Numbered from the stretch's first letter, positions 23,046 to 36,064 are shown. The stretch: DNA of 64,000 nt from Amphiura filiformis (GCF_039555335.1 NW_027305501.1:787501-851500); one strand, 5' to 3'. A program made the numbers and translations. The notes: a model not told the origin generated them from the letters alone.

Positions 23046-23561
23046 ATGCAAATAATCATCTAGATTATGACGTAGCATACCGTAAATATGGCGGAGTACT
23101 CAAATTCATTCAACAAAAGCATGATTACAAGCTATTGCAATCTACCGCGACATCTCACACACATAACAAATTTAATGCACTATACGATCAAATAGGTTGA
23201 CGACAACGTTTGATTGAATGCACTGCATTGCGCCATGATTACGGTGAAGGACACCGGTTCAAATCCTTTGTATGGAGCCAATCAATAATTTCACGCACAT
23301 CCTCTATTATTGCCAAATTATTGCCCGAGATGATTGCACACTGTAAAAGAGCTATTGTTATAATGTTTGATGAAATCGTGTTTAACTATTTGCTTAAGAA
23401 CGGCACAATACAGATAAAGCAGACAGATTTACTACATGTGGTACATGTATATACATAATAGGGAATGTGTGTGAGTCGAGTATTACCTAATTATAATAGG
23501 GGCGTATCCAAAAATGAATTCACGCCCCTTTCAAATGTCGAGCCAAAGTGCAGGCCCTATG

Positions 23562-24480
23562 CCGGTTTTGACTGTTCAGACTATTTAAGCCCACGGAGAG
23601 TGGGGGGGGGGCACTCCCATATATTGACATACGTCATGTGCCCATAAAAAGACCCCGGTATTTTGCAGGGGCGTAGCAAGCGGGGGGCAGGGTGGACGAA
23701 GTCCATGGGCCCCGCGTGTTCAGGGGGCCCGAACACAAAAGCGAAAATTAAATAAGGGCTGATGAGAACAGTGCCGGATTTACCATTGGACCATTTGGGG
23801 GCCCCAAAGTTGCCATATGCATCTTTCTTTTAACCCCAATATATGTATTTTTGGTGAAAATTGTAAAATTTTCTGCGCTTCGCACGCATTCAAATAGCAA
23901 ATTTCATGTTGGTCTGTGGCTAAAATAGTCTGAAATTGAATTTTTACGCGTGCTTTGCGCGCAAATGTCCTAGTATATAATAATCGGAACAAAATATGTT
24001 AGTCCCCCTCATAATACGTAAACCAAAACTTGACCACTGATTTGAGTGCACATGCCTTCCGCAGCACGTGAGTTCAGGGCTTCCAAATTTTGGCCTGGCC
24101 CAAGGCCAAGGCCTCCATAAGATAAATCCCGCCCTGGTTAAAAGGGCCCGTAGGCCTACTGCTCCTTGTCCATGGGCCCCTGATGCTCTTGCTACGCCCC
24201 TGTATTTTTGGCAAATCATACACCCAATGACCCTGGGTTTTTTTAGTAGCCTACAATGAGTGGCCCCCTTACTTTAACAATTAGTCCTCATAATTGAAAT
24301 TTCGCATTTTGAGCAAAATAAATGAGTTTCCTATATTTTGCACTGTATAATTGGGTAAAAAGCTATTTTTGACCGTCAATGATGCGAAATTTTGGGCGCT
24401 CCCATATAAATCACCCCATTTTTGACATTGCCAACACCGAATGACCCCCTTTTCCTCAAAATCTTTACACCGATAGACCC
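23562..24480. other. Spacer between the two inverted 5.4-kb units
   Basis: 919 bp not shared by the arms. Outside its central hAT insertion it is a low-complexity repeat with phrases like CAATGACCC and CTCCCATATA, similar to fragments at 17800-17940 and 41800-42000. A run of ten G lies at 23603-23612. No gene. Confidence 0.7.
23666..24202. mobile_element. Short hAT-type MITE in the spacer
   Basis: The ends are CAGGGGCGTAGCAAG and, inverted, CAGGGGCGTAGCAAGAGC, with flanks GTATTTTG and TATTTTTG. The flanks agree with a degraded 8-bp duplication that has a one-base change in the T run. The size is 537 bp, with no transposase. CAGTGGCGTAG-like ends also occur singly at 9023 and 51099, suggesting related fragments. 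Confidence 0.75.
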
Positions 24481-25832
24481 CATAGGGCCTGCACTTTGGC
24501 TCGACATTTGAAAGGGGCGTGAATTCATTTTTGGATACGCCCCTATTATAATTAGGTAATACTCGACTCACACACATTCCCTATTATGTATATACATGTA
24601 CCACATGTAGTAAATCTGTCTGCTTTATCTGTATTGTGCCGTTCTTAAGCAAATAGTTAAACACGATTTCATCAAACATTATAACAATAGCTCTTTTACA
24701 GTGTGCAATCATCTCGGGCAATAATTTGGCAATAATAGAGGATGTGCGTGAAATTATTGATTGGCTCCATACAAAGGATTTGAACCGGTGTCCTTCACCG
24801 TAATCATGGCGCAATGCAGTGCATTCAATCAAACGTTGTCGTCAACCTATTTGATCGTATAGTGCATTAAATTTGTTATGTGTGTGAGATGTCGCGGTAG
24901 ATTGCAATAGCTTGTAATCATGCTTTTGTTGAATGAATTTGAGTACTCCGCCATATTTACGGTATGCTACGTCATAATCTAGATGATTATTTGCATTGTA
25001 TGTCTTGAATACGCTGGCGAAGTTGTGTAATAATCGGACTAATGCTATAACAGTAGGTGAATACAAGTATTGAATATAGGCCTATCGCGTTGCAAAGCCC
25101 AGTTCAGTGATCCCAGCGAAAGTGAAAAAAAAAAAAATCAAATTGTTACTTTTATTAAAATTTTTAATTAAAAAAATTGGCAAAAAACCCAAGAAAACGG
25201 CAGTATCGACGAAGTTGAAGCCCCATTCAAATAGGCCTACATGTAGCTAATTTATATACTGTCTGTAATTACAGATTCACGTAAATGCATTATTTTTGTC
25301 TTAAATAGGCCTACACGGCTTTTGGCTGAACCACTAGCAGAAGACACCAAATTGATGTTTTATGACCTTTGACATTCTTTTGTGGCGAGTGACATGGTCA
25401 GTTCAATTCACGCCGAGTGTCCTTGACATGTTTGACTCTGCTTCAGTGGTCATGAAAGAATTCAAAAGATAACCTCTGCCCCAACAATCCCAAGCAATTG
25501 TCTGAAACTGTTTTCGGATGATGTATCATAAGAACTCAGTCGTCAAATGATGATAGTCATATAATGACCAAAAGATTATTACTGACTACTATATCATTGA
25601 AGACTGAGTTCCGCAGTACAAAATCTGAATTTTGATGATTTTTACGATCGTCCGGATGAAAAAATCACTGAATGGGCCGTTAGTTCCCTCCTCTCCTTAC
25701 CTTGGCAATATGAATCAAAGAAAAAAAAAAGAAGAAAAAAAGAAAACAAGAAAAAAAAAAGACAAAGAAAAGAAACAATAAAAGAAAAACAAATATGAAA
25801 AGTTCGAACAATATTTGGTATATAAAATTAAT

Positions 25833-25930
25833 GTGACCGTGATGAGGCTCGAACTCACCACCTTCCGATTTAAAGTTCGAAGCGCTCGTGAACAAAATTC
25901 TGATGCCTTACCAAGTGAGCTGTGCTCCTG
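25833..25930 (-). repeat. tRNA-derived SINE head (right unit)
   Basis: Mirror copy of 22114-22211, with A-box-like and B-box-like blocks intact. Confidence 0.65.
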
Positions 25931-26979
25931 AGATACGAAATAAAAATAAAATAATGCACTGTATACCTGCTTGTGTCGGTAATTGATTTGCTCATATTCC
26001 ATAATGGTACAGTGCAACAGAGCAAAAATGCCCATAATTTAAAAGCTATATAATTTATGAACAATATACACTACACATAAAAATACTAATACAAGGGCAT
26101 TTCAACATAAGAATCCAAACAATTAAAAGTACCAACATGCACAGCTTTGTCCTTATATCACATTTGGGTTTTTAACAAAATGTTATCAAACCTCTACTGT
26201 GATTGGCAGCTGCACAAGGCATCTCTTTGATAGCTGATAATGGCCATCCATTCAGCAAGTGGCTACTAACTGACCTTGACAGGCTTGAATGAGCACTGTC
26301 ATCTGCTACAAAACCATCACACTCTAGGTTTGACAATGGAGTGAAAGACTATTATTATTGATTAGGCGCGGATTTTAAAAGTACAGCTCCTTGGAATTGG
26401 AATAGAATGTTTGGAGTCATGTAACTAAAATACTAAATGCATTCTGCAAAATGTGCTCTATCTGACCAATTTATAAAGCATTTAATTAGCTTTAATTTGA
26501 CACATTGTTTGACATGTTTGGAATTATGGTAAATCATTAAATAAAATATTTATTAATTAATCAATTATGTCAATTAATTAAAATTTAATGCAAATATGCA
26601 TATTTTCTCTGACAGAATTGTAGGATTTGACAAGAGCCATTTTTCTTGTAAGTTTGATTCTTATAACATACCGGTATCGTATTGCGTCCCATTATAGTTA
26701 CAGAAAAAAAATACGCGTGCAGGACACACATACGCACCCCCCCCACACACACACACACCTCTTTGCTTTACCTCACTTGTTCTGCTCAAAATTAAAAGGG
26801 GACATATCTGACAGTAAAAGCTTACATTTTATGGAAATTATGTTTAACTATTTGTTTAAACAGCACAAAACAGATAAAGCAAAATTACTATACATAGGAC
26901 TATACATGTATGGTATGCCAGGGACTGTTTAAGAATATATCATTAGATTTATGATATTTACTTCGAGGACTGTTATATA

Positions 26980-28108
26980 CAGGGTGTATCAAAATGATTG
27001 GTACCGGGCTATGTGACATTTTCAAAAATATATCAAAAATATAAAATTGCTAATTAATATAGTTTTTGTACTATAAATAGAAAGGGGCATATGTTAACTT
27101 ATTGATCTATTAATCTGAAGTTGATAGGTTGATGCATCTGGGAGCTATTGTCATATAAACGAAGATCGACGTAATTATGGTTTTACTTACACAACACAAG
27201 ATGAATAGGTTCACTGCTTGCACCATTTATTGCATACATACTTTCAATATCTCACCTCAGTATACATAACATAAAATTGCTTTGCACATGCTTTTAGAAA
27301 GATAGTTCCTGAAGTCCTTGCCTTACGACCCAGGCAGTGTGAGGTGAAGCCCTATCTTGAAAGAACTTAACAACTGGGATGGGTCCATTCTATAACTGCC
27401 CATATCAAATTTTGAAGCATTGCAAGTTATAGCATGTTTGCATGGGATACGCCTTGCTCTTAGAAACTGTCTCCTAAATCTTCCCTGTACTTCTCTATAG
27501 CTTCGTGTCGACCAGTGCTTCTTAACTATGAATGCACACTGAAGTGTGGAAAACTGTGGAGCCATTCCAATAACTCTTACCAGGTCTAAACTAACTTACA
27601 CTGTCTACAGTATAGCCATTCTGGCACACCATCTACTTAGAGTAATCTCAAAATACAACTTAAATTACCGCCCTGGATGGTGTTGATACACAAACTTCTT
27701 TCATCCCACCTAAATTATTCAAGTGAATAATATTACTCTCAAGCAATAAATATTGATTATTACATTGATATATATTATGAATTAAAAAATAGGCAGGGAA
27801 AATATTAAACATTTCCATGATTTTCAACATATCATCCTCACAAGGTATTTGCATTAAAATAGAGCTTTGAAAATGGTGCTCTACTGATCCAGCGTTACGA
27901 TGAAAAGTGTAAAAACACCTACTTTCCTTTAGAATCCTGTAACTTCTGAATAGAATGTGCTATCTTTATGATCTAAAATTCTTAGAGAAGATAACACTAC
28001 TATAATTACACATATTTAAACAATTAACCCCAAACTGGCACAAAAATAGTTTTAAAAAATCTGCAAAAAATTAAAAGTCTTCGGTACCAATCATTTTGAT
28101 ACAGCCTG
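26980..28108 (-). mobile_element. TA-flanked mariner-like element, nested (right copy)
   Basis: 1129 bp, the same length as the left copy, with CAGGGTGTATC and CAGGCTGTATC ends and TA on both sides. It interrupts the family A MITE at the same position. Confidence 0.88.
27323..27565 (-). pseudogene. Truncated mariner-type transposase N-terminus (right copy)
   Basis: Same 80-codon frame as at 20482-20724 with one residue changed (Asn to Lys at position 17). It is open in both copies, but because the copies are nearly identical this is weak evidence of selection. Confidence 0.6.
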
Positions 28109-29892
28109 TATCAAAAATGTGAAAAATATAAAATTTTAATAATTTGTCATAAAATTTGTATTATATCATAAATTTCAATGAAATTTATTTGATATCAGAA
28201 AGACATTCTTCGTATTCAGAATGCAATTCGATATGTCTGATGTGCTCTCATGTCCCACAAAAATACTATCGAAACGCTCAAAACGCTCATTCCAGATCCC
28301 TTAAAGTCATAATGTACGATCTTATAATATGAATTTGGTTAATTTTTTTCAAACCTGATTTTTTAGCATATTTGTAATGTTTACAACTTGCACCTAAATG
28401 GAATCAGCCAAATTGCTTGTGTTTGTAGGTAAATAGAGCAAAGTCCGACATAAAGTCATAATGTCCTCCCATAGAACTGCGTGTTAAACGGCCAAAATAA
28501 CAAGCAGTGTTTCTTTCACTTTACCTTATTATTTCAGCTCAAAATTAACAGAAACCATTCCCGATAATTATTACTAGTATTATTTCATAATTTTCTTTGT
28601 CTTTTTTTTTTTTCTTTTCTTGTTTTATTTATTTTTCTTTGATTTATATTGCCAGGGTAAGGAGAGGAGGAACTAAAGGAATATTCAGTGATTTTTTTTT
28701 CATCCCGACGGTCGTAAAAATCATCAAAATTCAGATTTTGGATACTAGACTGCGGAACTCGGTCTTCAATGATAGTCAGTAATTTTTATATTTTGGACAT
28801 TACTATGACTATCATTTGAGGACTGAGTTCTTATGATCCGAGGAGCAGTTTCAGACAATTGCTTGGGATTATTGGGGCAGAGGTTATCTTTTGAATTCTT
28901 TCATGACCACTGAAGCATAGTCAAACCTGTCAAGGACACTCGGCGTGAATTGAAAGACCATGTCACTCGCCACAAAAGAATGTCAAAGGTCATAAAACAC
29001 CAATTTGGTCATTTGGTGTCTTCTGCTATCTAAAGGCCTTACATGGCTGATTTTGTACCTTTCGTCATTGTCATAGATGTGCTAACAAAGCTTGCTAGTG
29101 CAGTGGTTCAGCCGAAAGCCGTGTGTCTAAGGCAAAAAATAATGCATTTACGTGAGTCTGTAATTTATATACCGGTACTGACAGTATATAAATTAGCTAC
29201 ATGTATTTGAATGGGGCTTCAACTTCGTCAATACTGTCGTTTTCCTGTTTTGTTTTTTTTGCCATTTGTTTTTCATTAAAAAATTTATAAACGTAACAAT
29301 TTGATTTTTTTTTTTCACTTTCGCTGGGATCACTGAATGGGACTTTGTAGCGCGGATTATTCAAAACTTATTTTTACCTACTGCTATATATATAGTATTA
29401 ATCCGATTATTACATAACTTTGCCAGCTTATTCAAGACATAGGTTATGTAAGGGATAAACTGTACATGAGTATAGAGGCCCTGCATGCTTTTATTGATTG
29501 GCTCCAAACAAAGGATTTGAAAAGTGTCCTACACCGTAATCACGGCGCAGTAGCCTACAGTCCATTCAATCAAATGTTGTCAGTGTGCGAGACGAACGAT
29601 GTATAAATCTGGAGGTCACATCATCACTTATCATGCTTATTGTAAAAAGTTTGTCTAATGCATATACTGTGTGTAGGCCTATTGTTCCCGGGTATTGTCA
29701 ATGCAATCAAGCAAACAGGTATTATATTTTGAAAAGGCCGCTATAGTATATTCACATGGGTGTCTTGAATGGCCAATCATATGGGACATAATCAAATTGC
29801 AGTGACTGCTTCCTTTGTTACCACATGTCAGTCATCTTGTGATTATTGGACCATGTAAACCTGCAAAAACGAGCCAAAGTGCAGGCCCTATG

Positions 29893-30203
29893 CCTAGTTT
29901 CGTACGCTGGTGGGCACAGGTACGTCACTTTCGAGTGCCCCCCCCCCCCCACCCCCTCCCCGGGATTTAAGCCCCAAATGAAGGTGTGTTTTGCTAGCTT
30001 ATGCATGGCCAGTGCGTGCAATCGCGCAAAATTTTGCAATTTTACCGGTACCCCATTTGAGCCACAAAAAAAGATGCAGATGGCAATTATTGCTTCATTT
30101 GCTTCAAGGATGCATTGAAGTGTGGTGTGTAAAGCACAACATTTGTGTTCGTGCATAATACATATATTTTTCTGCGTTCTCTGACATTGTGTCTATTCCC
30201 AAG
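29893..30203. other. Unassigned flank with a C run
   Basis: A run of twelve C sits near 29938-29950. The rest is unique-looking sequence. Frames on both strands (29818-30156 and 29846-30118) overlap each other and are not supported. Confidence 0.5.
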
Positions 30204-30314
<111 letters not shown>

Positions 30315-30949
30315 AAAAAAATAAAAAAAATACGACCGACCAACCTTCTTTATTTTAAAGCCGTGTAAGGGCAAACAACCCTCCTTTTTAAACCTATAGA
30401 GCTAGAGCCATACTGAATAGTACTTTTTAGGGAGGTTATGGAGTGGAAATGTATTACGTAACGCATCGGTCCTTTGATGCCGAATCGATTACCCCCCCTC
30501 CCCTCCTCCATCTATCCTCGCTCTCTGAAACTTTACCCCCTATATAATACCCCACTCGCACTCCAGTTTCCCCTCCCCAGTGTCGTTGTCAGGGTTTTTT
30601 CTTTTATAAGGGCATGGGGAGGCAACTTTCAAGGGTGAAACATTATTAATAAAAAAATGGCAAAAAAGGTCTAAACACGTAAATTATCACGGCGGCCAGC
30701 ATCCAACAGGGGAGGGTCAAGAAGGAGGACAAGATGTTCCATGGAAGAGCTGTCCCTAACCCTTGGCTGCCACTTCCAATGCCCTCTCTCTCTCTCCTCC
30801 TCCTCCTCCCTACCCCTCTCTTACCAGGCGCAACCTATGACATGTTATATTTAAAAATATATGCTATACTCTCCAGTAAAAATAGACTGACCATTTATAC
30901 GGGAACTAATAACCCCTTTCACAGAACACGATTTATGGTCAGTAACTAT

Positions 30950-31150
30950 TTTAAACTGTAGCGATTTGGTAGTTCACAGCATCCTGCGAATGGTAGTGAG
31001 CTTTGGCAAAAATTGCATTGATCATTTCATAGCGAGCGTGTAGAAGAATTCAAATATCACAGATATACTTTTGTGGTTCTTGAGTTAAGTTGTAAAGAGG
31101 ACTGAAACAACAACAATTTTGTAAAACGAACATAATTCATTAACAGCAAT
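30950..31150 (+). repeat. Dispersed repeat, copy 2 of 3
   Basis: TTTTAAACTGTAGCGATTTG through CATTAACAGCAATAA matches 34780-35010 in the same orientation and 8690-8960 inverted. Confidence 0.8.
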
Positions 31151-31179
31151 AATTTTTTTTTTTTGCTCTTCACTTTTTC

Positions 31180-31292
31180 AAACCACCGAAAAAAAATGGG
31201 TCAACCTTTTCGGGCTGTTGAGGAAGGGGCGGCAAAAATTGAATTTTCTTCAGCCCCCGGGGTAGGAGCGGCCACGGTACGCCACTGATTTT
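31180..31292 (-). repeat. Repeat end with CAGTGGCGTACCGTGGCC terminus
   Basis: The block ending GGCCACGGTACGCCACTG matches, inverted, 35761-35870 (CAGTGGTGTACCGTGGCC). A CAGTGG start suggests a hAT-type end. The partner end is not identified in either place. Confidence 0.6.
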
Positions 31293-31307
31293 ATTACAGC
31301 ATATTGA

Positions 31308-31364
<57 letters not shown>
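31308..31364. repeat. (TTA)n microsatellite
   Basis: About 18 near-perfect TTA units. It produces a poly-tyrosine frame that is not a gene. Confidence 0.97.
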
Positions 31365-33523
31365 TTCGCCTTACAAGGACCCCAAGGCTTTTTGGGCTAT
31401 CCTTGGTACTCATTGGTATATCTTCCATTATCACATCGTTCAATAGTTTATTCTGGTACTCTGAATTACGTACATATACAGTAGATTTTTATGTATTTTA
31501 TCCATAATGTGCAATCTATTGTATTTTCTTTTTGTTTGCAATTTTTGATATGTATTGGGTGCTAAATAAATTGAAATGAAATGAATAAAATTCGACCCAC
31601 AATACCTCGTCTTACTCTACCCTAAACATTGTACTTAAAGGCCCATTCAGTGTCAGTGAAAGTGTAAAAAGGAAACATTTTGTATAATTGCTTATACAGT
31701 GGGTAAACGATAAAATCATTAAAATTGTCATCGGGTATTTTTGAAATGAAAAATTTGGCAAAAACGAGGAAAACAAGAGTATTGTCAAATTCAAAATAGA
31801 AGCCCCATTCAAATACATGGAACAATGTCAATTTTACGAGAACAAAAACACCTCCTCGATCCCTCCTCACAAGCTTTCACTTTTCCAAAAAGGCGGGGAC
31901 GTGAAACGAATTTGTATGTGGCCTATTAGGGTTAGTTCGTTCAAGTTCAAACTGACAGTAGGTAATTAACGGGGTAATCCCCATCAAAATTCATACATTC
32001 AGTCAAGTGGAAATAACATGTATACACCTGTTTTTAGTTTTGCCTTTTGTGTATTATTACCAATGATTGCAAAGTCATTCCCTTTTAAATATTAGGACTA
32101 ACGACAGTTTAAATTTACATAAAGACTTTCAATGTATGAGGTTTTTGATTAAAATGAACTATTGTGGTTTTCACAAAAGACCGAAACTAGGAAGAATTAA
32201 CACCGGAATATGAGAATGAATGAGGGTGTCACGCACGGGAAAGAACAATCCGCGAGACATGCCATAATCAACCTTTGCGAACTTTGTTTTTATATATTAA
32301 TTTTTACATACAAGTGGTGAAAGTCAGGTATATTAATATTTTCAAGTTCACATTCACATATTTTCCTTTTTTTCTTCTTTTTTTCCCTTTTTTTCAGTTG
32401 ATGGGGGTAAAGGAAAGAGGGAGAGGAGAACTTGAAGGGAAGCGAGATAGATGGAGGCAAGGGGACCGGACAACGAAGAAGGACGATGATTGAAATTAAT
32501 TAAATAAAGTGACTAATTATTATTAATCTTTCATAAATTAAGTAGTTCATAAAAGTTTTCGCAATGAAATTTAGAGGGTCAGTGGTGATGCATTTGTGTA
32601 AATTGCGTTTTTGCAATATAATTATACACTGCTTTTTTCACATCATTTTGATATTAATCTTAGTAGGCCTAATTACAGTATCAAAATTAGCACAAAACTA
32701 GCCCAAAATAAAATTGGAAAACTTGCTCATCTTGATATGAACGCAGCAAATACAAAACGAATTTTGGTTTTGGTCAAAATGTTTTTGCAAAATACCAAAT
32801 TATTGGGTTTAAATGAAAGTCATGAAAACGGTTTGTATGAAACACAACACAGCTACAACATATTATTGTGCAATATTGGGATTCTGCGCACCCCACCCCC
32901 TCACAGACACAAACACCACGCAAATAAATCCTGTCTAAATAGACGGGTTTGCAGCAAAATTTTAAACAAGTGACACGTTTTATACCATTATAACAGAATA
33001 AGTTTATGGTACAAATACGAGCGAAGCGCGCGAATTTTTTTTGCCATATTGAAGCTAAAGTGCATGATGAAATATGGTGCAAAGCAGAATAAGTTCGCGC
33101 GAAGTGCTCAAAAATTGACACTTTTTAGGTTAAAAAGGCCAAATATGGGGATAATTTTGGTCCCCCTCCATGGGGGATGATTGTATGGATAATCCGCTCT
33201 ATTAGCAAAATATTAGCGGGAATTTATCCATCCCACCAGGATCTACAAAATGCTAACCACTCCCGTTTACTATCCGCTCCCGTAAGAGCGCGAAGCGCGG
33301 GTCTCCGACTGGTTTCTATAGGAGATCACAAGGCTTGAGGGGCGTCATAAAAATTTCAGACCAATGTCCATACTTTTTCTTTCTTTTTTTTTGTCATGGG
33401 CACGCACCCTTCAGTCACCCAAGGTCACGCCACGGACACATTGTAACATAAAGGTATAATTTTTTAACATAATGGGTTGAACTTAACCACCCTGTTATTA
33501 AAATTCACTCGCGATATCAAAGG
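31365..33523. other. Gene-free stretch with one degraded repeat
   Basis: 31630-31830 is a diverged relative of 18715-18840 in the 5.4-kb unit (CATTCAGTG..., GAAGCCCCATTCAAATACAT). The remainder has no recognisable gene; a frame at 32275-32493 is a purine-rich run. Confidence 0.5.
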
Positions 33524-34203
33524 TACACTCATAGAAATGACTTGTTCGCCTTGTTGGCGCAATTCAAAAGGAGTAAGTTAAGTTTGGACAACTCAAAAAT
33601 AGTGTCAAAGTTGCCAAAACAAAATTCATTTTAGTTATCCGAACTTAACAAATGCTGAACAAGCTCAAAAAGTTCCGTCAACTAATCAACTTTGTTGGCA
33701 TTACTTAAAAAGTTGATGTGAGTCGTTGCATCAACTTTTTAAGTAATGCCAACTTCCGGATTCAAGTTTAGGGAACTTAGAAAAATAAACAAGGTTCAAA
33801 GGACCAATTAGTTGAGTTATTGTAACTCAACATGTAAGTTGATGTAACTCGTTCATATTAAGTTACTGGTACTTATTGTTTTGAGTTATTCCAATTTGGT
33901 ACTTTGTTACTTAATTCACGTAATTGGATCATTTTCTGCACAATTAGCAGTATTTAAATATTTATTTTTGTAATCAGTGCAAAATTTTGTATACTATAGC
34001 ACACCTCTAGAAAATTATGCTAACCTAGGATAGTTTCATTTTCTGAGTTGTAACAACTCAATAAAGTAAGTGCAAATGAGTGCGACCAACATAATGATAT
34101 CGAGTCAGCGTTACTCACAATTGTACGCGTTGGCATTACTCGGAAAGTTGTCGCAACGACTTTTACTGAGTAAATATGCCAACGAACAATTTCTATGAGT
34201 GTA
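33524..34203. repeat. MITE with TACACTCATAGAAAT ends and an internal perfect hairpin
   Basis: TACACTCATAGAAATGACTT at the left faces its complement at 34178-34203 (ATTTCTATGAGTGTA). TA at each edge may be the target duplication. Inside, 33694-33718 and 33729-33753 are perfect 25-bp complements around a 10-nt loop. The interior is rich in AACTCA/TGAGTT motifs. No coding capacity. Confidence 0.85.
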
Positions 34204-34779
34204 CATATTAATATACGTTGTGGGAAATTACCTTGCCTATTTAATATATCATTGAAACATTATTGAGACGGAACGTTACAGATACTGCTTCTATTCACTT
34301 GTTGCGCAATTCTGCAGATACAAAACTTATCGCTACGATGACAACCTGAGACAATATTATGAAATATTGTTGATTTATTTATACATGACATAATAACTAA
34401 ACATATAAACTTGCCTGTTTAAGATCATGGTTCAAGTTAAATGTTAAATGTACCCAGAAATATTACAAAACAATCAGTGATATTACCCAACTATTGAGCA
34501 AAATGAGTAAATTGAACTCAATACTGCAAAAACAGCAAACATGCACTACACCAAATGGCTTCAAATAATTATGTCTTCATTTTTGCAAAACAAATCTACC
34601 TTTTCCAATCTTAAACCACCATCAGAGTAATTATTTGACAACTTGATTTGTACTTATTTTATCTCTTTTGCCTCCAAATATAATCGGGAAATTGCTTTTG
34701 CAGGGCCCTAATCAATTCTTCAGATGGATTAGTAATAGAAATAATGAATAAACTTGGGCATCAAAAGAGATTTAAAGTT
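34204..34779. other. Unassigned AT-rich DNA
   Basis: No feature recognised. Confidence 0.5.
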
Positions 34780-35010
34780 TGCAGTTATTTTAAACTGTTG
34801 CGATTTGGTAGTTCACAGCATCTTGCGAATGGAAGTGAGCGGATTGGCGAAAATTGCATTGATTAAGTAGAAGAATTCAAATATCACAGATATATTTTTG
34901 TAGGTCCTGTGGTTCTTGAATTATATTGTAAAGAGGGCTGAAACAACAACACTTTGGTAAAACATACATAACTCATTAACAGCAATAAATCAAGCAAGTT
35001 TTCAAAGTAT
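34780..35010 (+). repeat. Dispersed repeat, copy 3 of 3
   Basis: Same block as 30950-31150 (ACTGTTGCGATTTGGTAGTT... AACAGCAATAA) with small indels. It extends further right into AAGCAAGTTTTCAAAGTATA, as in the inverted copy near 8750. Confidence 0.8.
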
Positions 35011-36021
35011 ATGTTTTTAGAATGAACTTTTGCAAAACATCAAAGTGTTATTTTTCAATAATATATTAATTTCGATAATGAAAATCATTTTTTTTACTGC
35101 TTCCACCAACTATACCTAGTCTATCACGGCTGTTTTCGGCAAAGGTATGACAAACGTTTGTTAAACGGTTTAAAAACGGATAAGGAGCCATTCACTAATT
35201 TAACGTTTTTAAAAAACGTTTGTCAAATGTTTATGGAGCAAAATGTTTGTCAAACGTTTTATTTTAATCATCTTTTAGTTGTTCTGCAAATGTTTGCCAC
35301 ACGATTTAAAATTTACGTTTAGTTTTAAATGATTTTTGGCCAAAAGTATGATTTTCTTTATATTTCTGATCAAAAATTTGTTTTTTGGTAAATAAAATGT
35401 GATTTTTTTTTTTGGTGAAAATGTGATTTTTTTTTTACCAAAAATCACATTTTTGATCAAAAATGACCCAAAATCACAAGCTTAAGCAGGATTCTGCAGG
35501 AAATATAAACAATGGGAACAAAATATGTTGAAAAAGAAAAGAAACATCGAAGCTGAAAGGATGTAAGAAAGTGAGAAAGTAAGAAATTTAAAAAAATATT
35601 GGGAACGGGGTTCAATAAATAACTAACATGAAAACGGAAAATCACAAGCTAAGCAGCAAATAAAAAATCTAAAAGGGAAATGTAAGAAAGGGCTGATTTA
35701 AAGAATAATGGGAACGGGGTTTAAATAAATGAGTCTACCTATTCAGTAATTGCTCCTGTTACAGTGGTGTACCGTGGCCGCTCCTACCCCGGGGGCTAAA
35801 GAAAATGTAAATTTTGCCGCCCCTTGCAGTAACAGCCCGAAAAGGTTGATCCAATGGGGGGGGGGGAAGGAGCAAAAAATAAAAGTAAAATTTCACAGGT
35901 GTAAAACCCCCCTCCTCATTACCCCACGCCGCTTCAAGCTGTTGCCCTGTTGACGGTCAAAAAGGTATAGTTTCATTAGTTTTCGCCGTCGCAAATAATA
36001 AAGGAGAAAAGTATAGTAAAA
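35011..36021. other. Unassigned AT-rich DNA with repeat fragments
   Basis: It includes AAACGTTTGTCAAA motifs (35140-35270), a short T-rich inverted repeat near 35395-35460, a stretch at 35465-35750 resembling the T-rich part of the 966-bp repeat in inverted orientation, and the CAGTGGTGTACC repeat end at 35761-35870. No gene. Confidence 0.5.
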
Positions 36022-36064
36022 GTGATCCCGCCTGGGAATCGAACCCAGGACCTCAGGTTTACGA
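36022..36064 (-). repeat. tRNA-like 3' half (SINE or tRNA pseudogene)
   Basis: The minus strand reads CCTGGGTTCGATTCCCAGG, a perfect T-arm stem and loop with a consensus B box (GGTTCGATTCC), followed by CGGGATCAC. The 5' half, D arm and anticodon arm of a tRNA are not visible. It is probably a retroposed fragment. Confidence 0.6.

Larger units (their letters stand above)
15873..23561 (+). mobile_element. 5.4-kb TIR-bounded unit, left copy, with hAT insertion
   Basis: The copy starts CATAGGGCCTGCACTTTGGC and ends with the complement of the same 23-bp repeat. Its inverted partner is 24481-29892. Removing the 2273-bp hAT element and one 8-bp target duplication leaves 5408 bp, against 5412 bp in the partner. 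Inside are long internal inverted arms (about 18600-19445 against 22320-23045), a truncated family A MITE, a nested TA-flanked element, a tRNA-derived SINE and T-rich tracts. No transposase for the 23-bp ends is visible, so the unit looks non-autonomous. No clear target duplication flanks it. It could be a large fold-back transposon or an inverted duplication whose edges coincide with the repeats. Confidence 0.75.
24481..29892 (-). mobile_element. 5.4-kb TIR-bounded unit, right copy, uninterrupted
   Basis: This is the inverted partner of 15873-23561, with paired coordinates summing to about 48042-48047. It begins and ends with the same 23-bp inverted repeat as the left copy. It contains internal arms (about 25000-25725 and 28600-29445), the SINE head, the nested TA element and a MITE remnant in mirror order. 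It lacks the hAT insertion. Differences from the left copy are few: length changes in homopolymers, a CACACC run, one amino-acid change. Near-identity points to a recent duplication or transposition, or to gene conversion between arms. Confidence 0.8.

Noticed and set aside
15873-29892. The mirror symmetry as a pure assembly artefact
   Set aside because: The arms differ by a 2.27-kb insertion with a proper target duplication, by homopolymer lengths and by coding changes, and the spacer is asymmetric. A collapsed or mirrored assembly would give identical arms.
31304-31507. Poly-tyrosine frame
   Set aside because: Translation of the (TTA)n microsatellite.
36022-36064. A functional tRNA gene
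   Set aside because: Only the T arm and part of the acceptor region are present; no D arm or anticodon arm can be found upstream.
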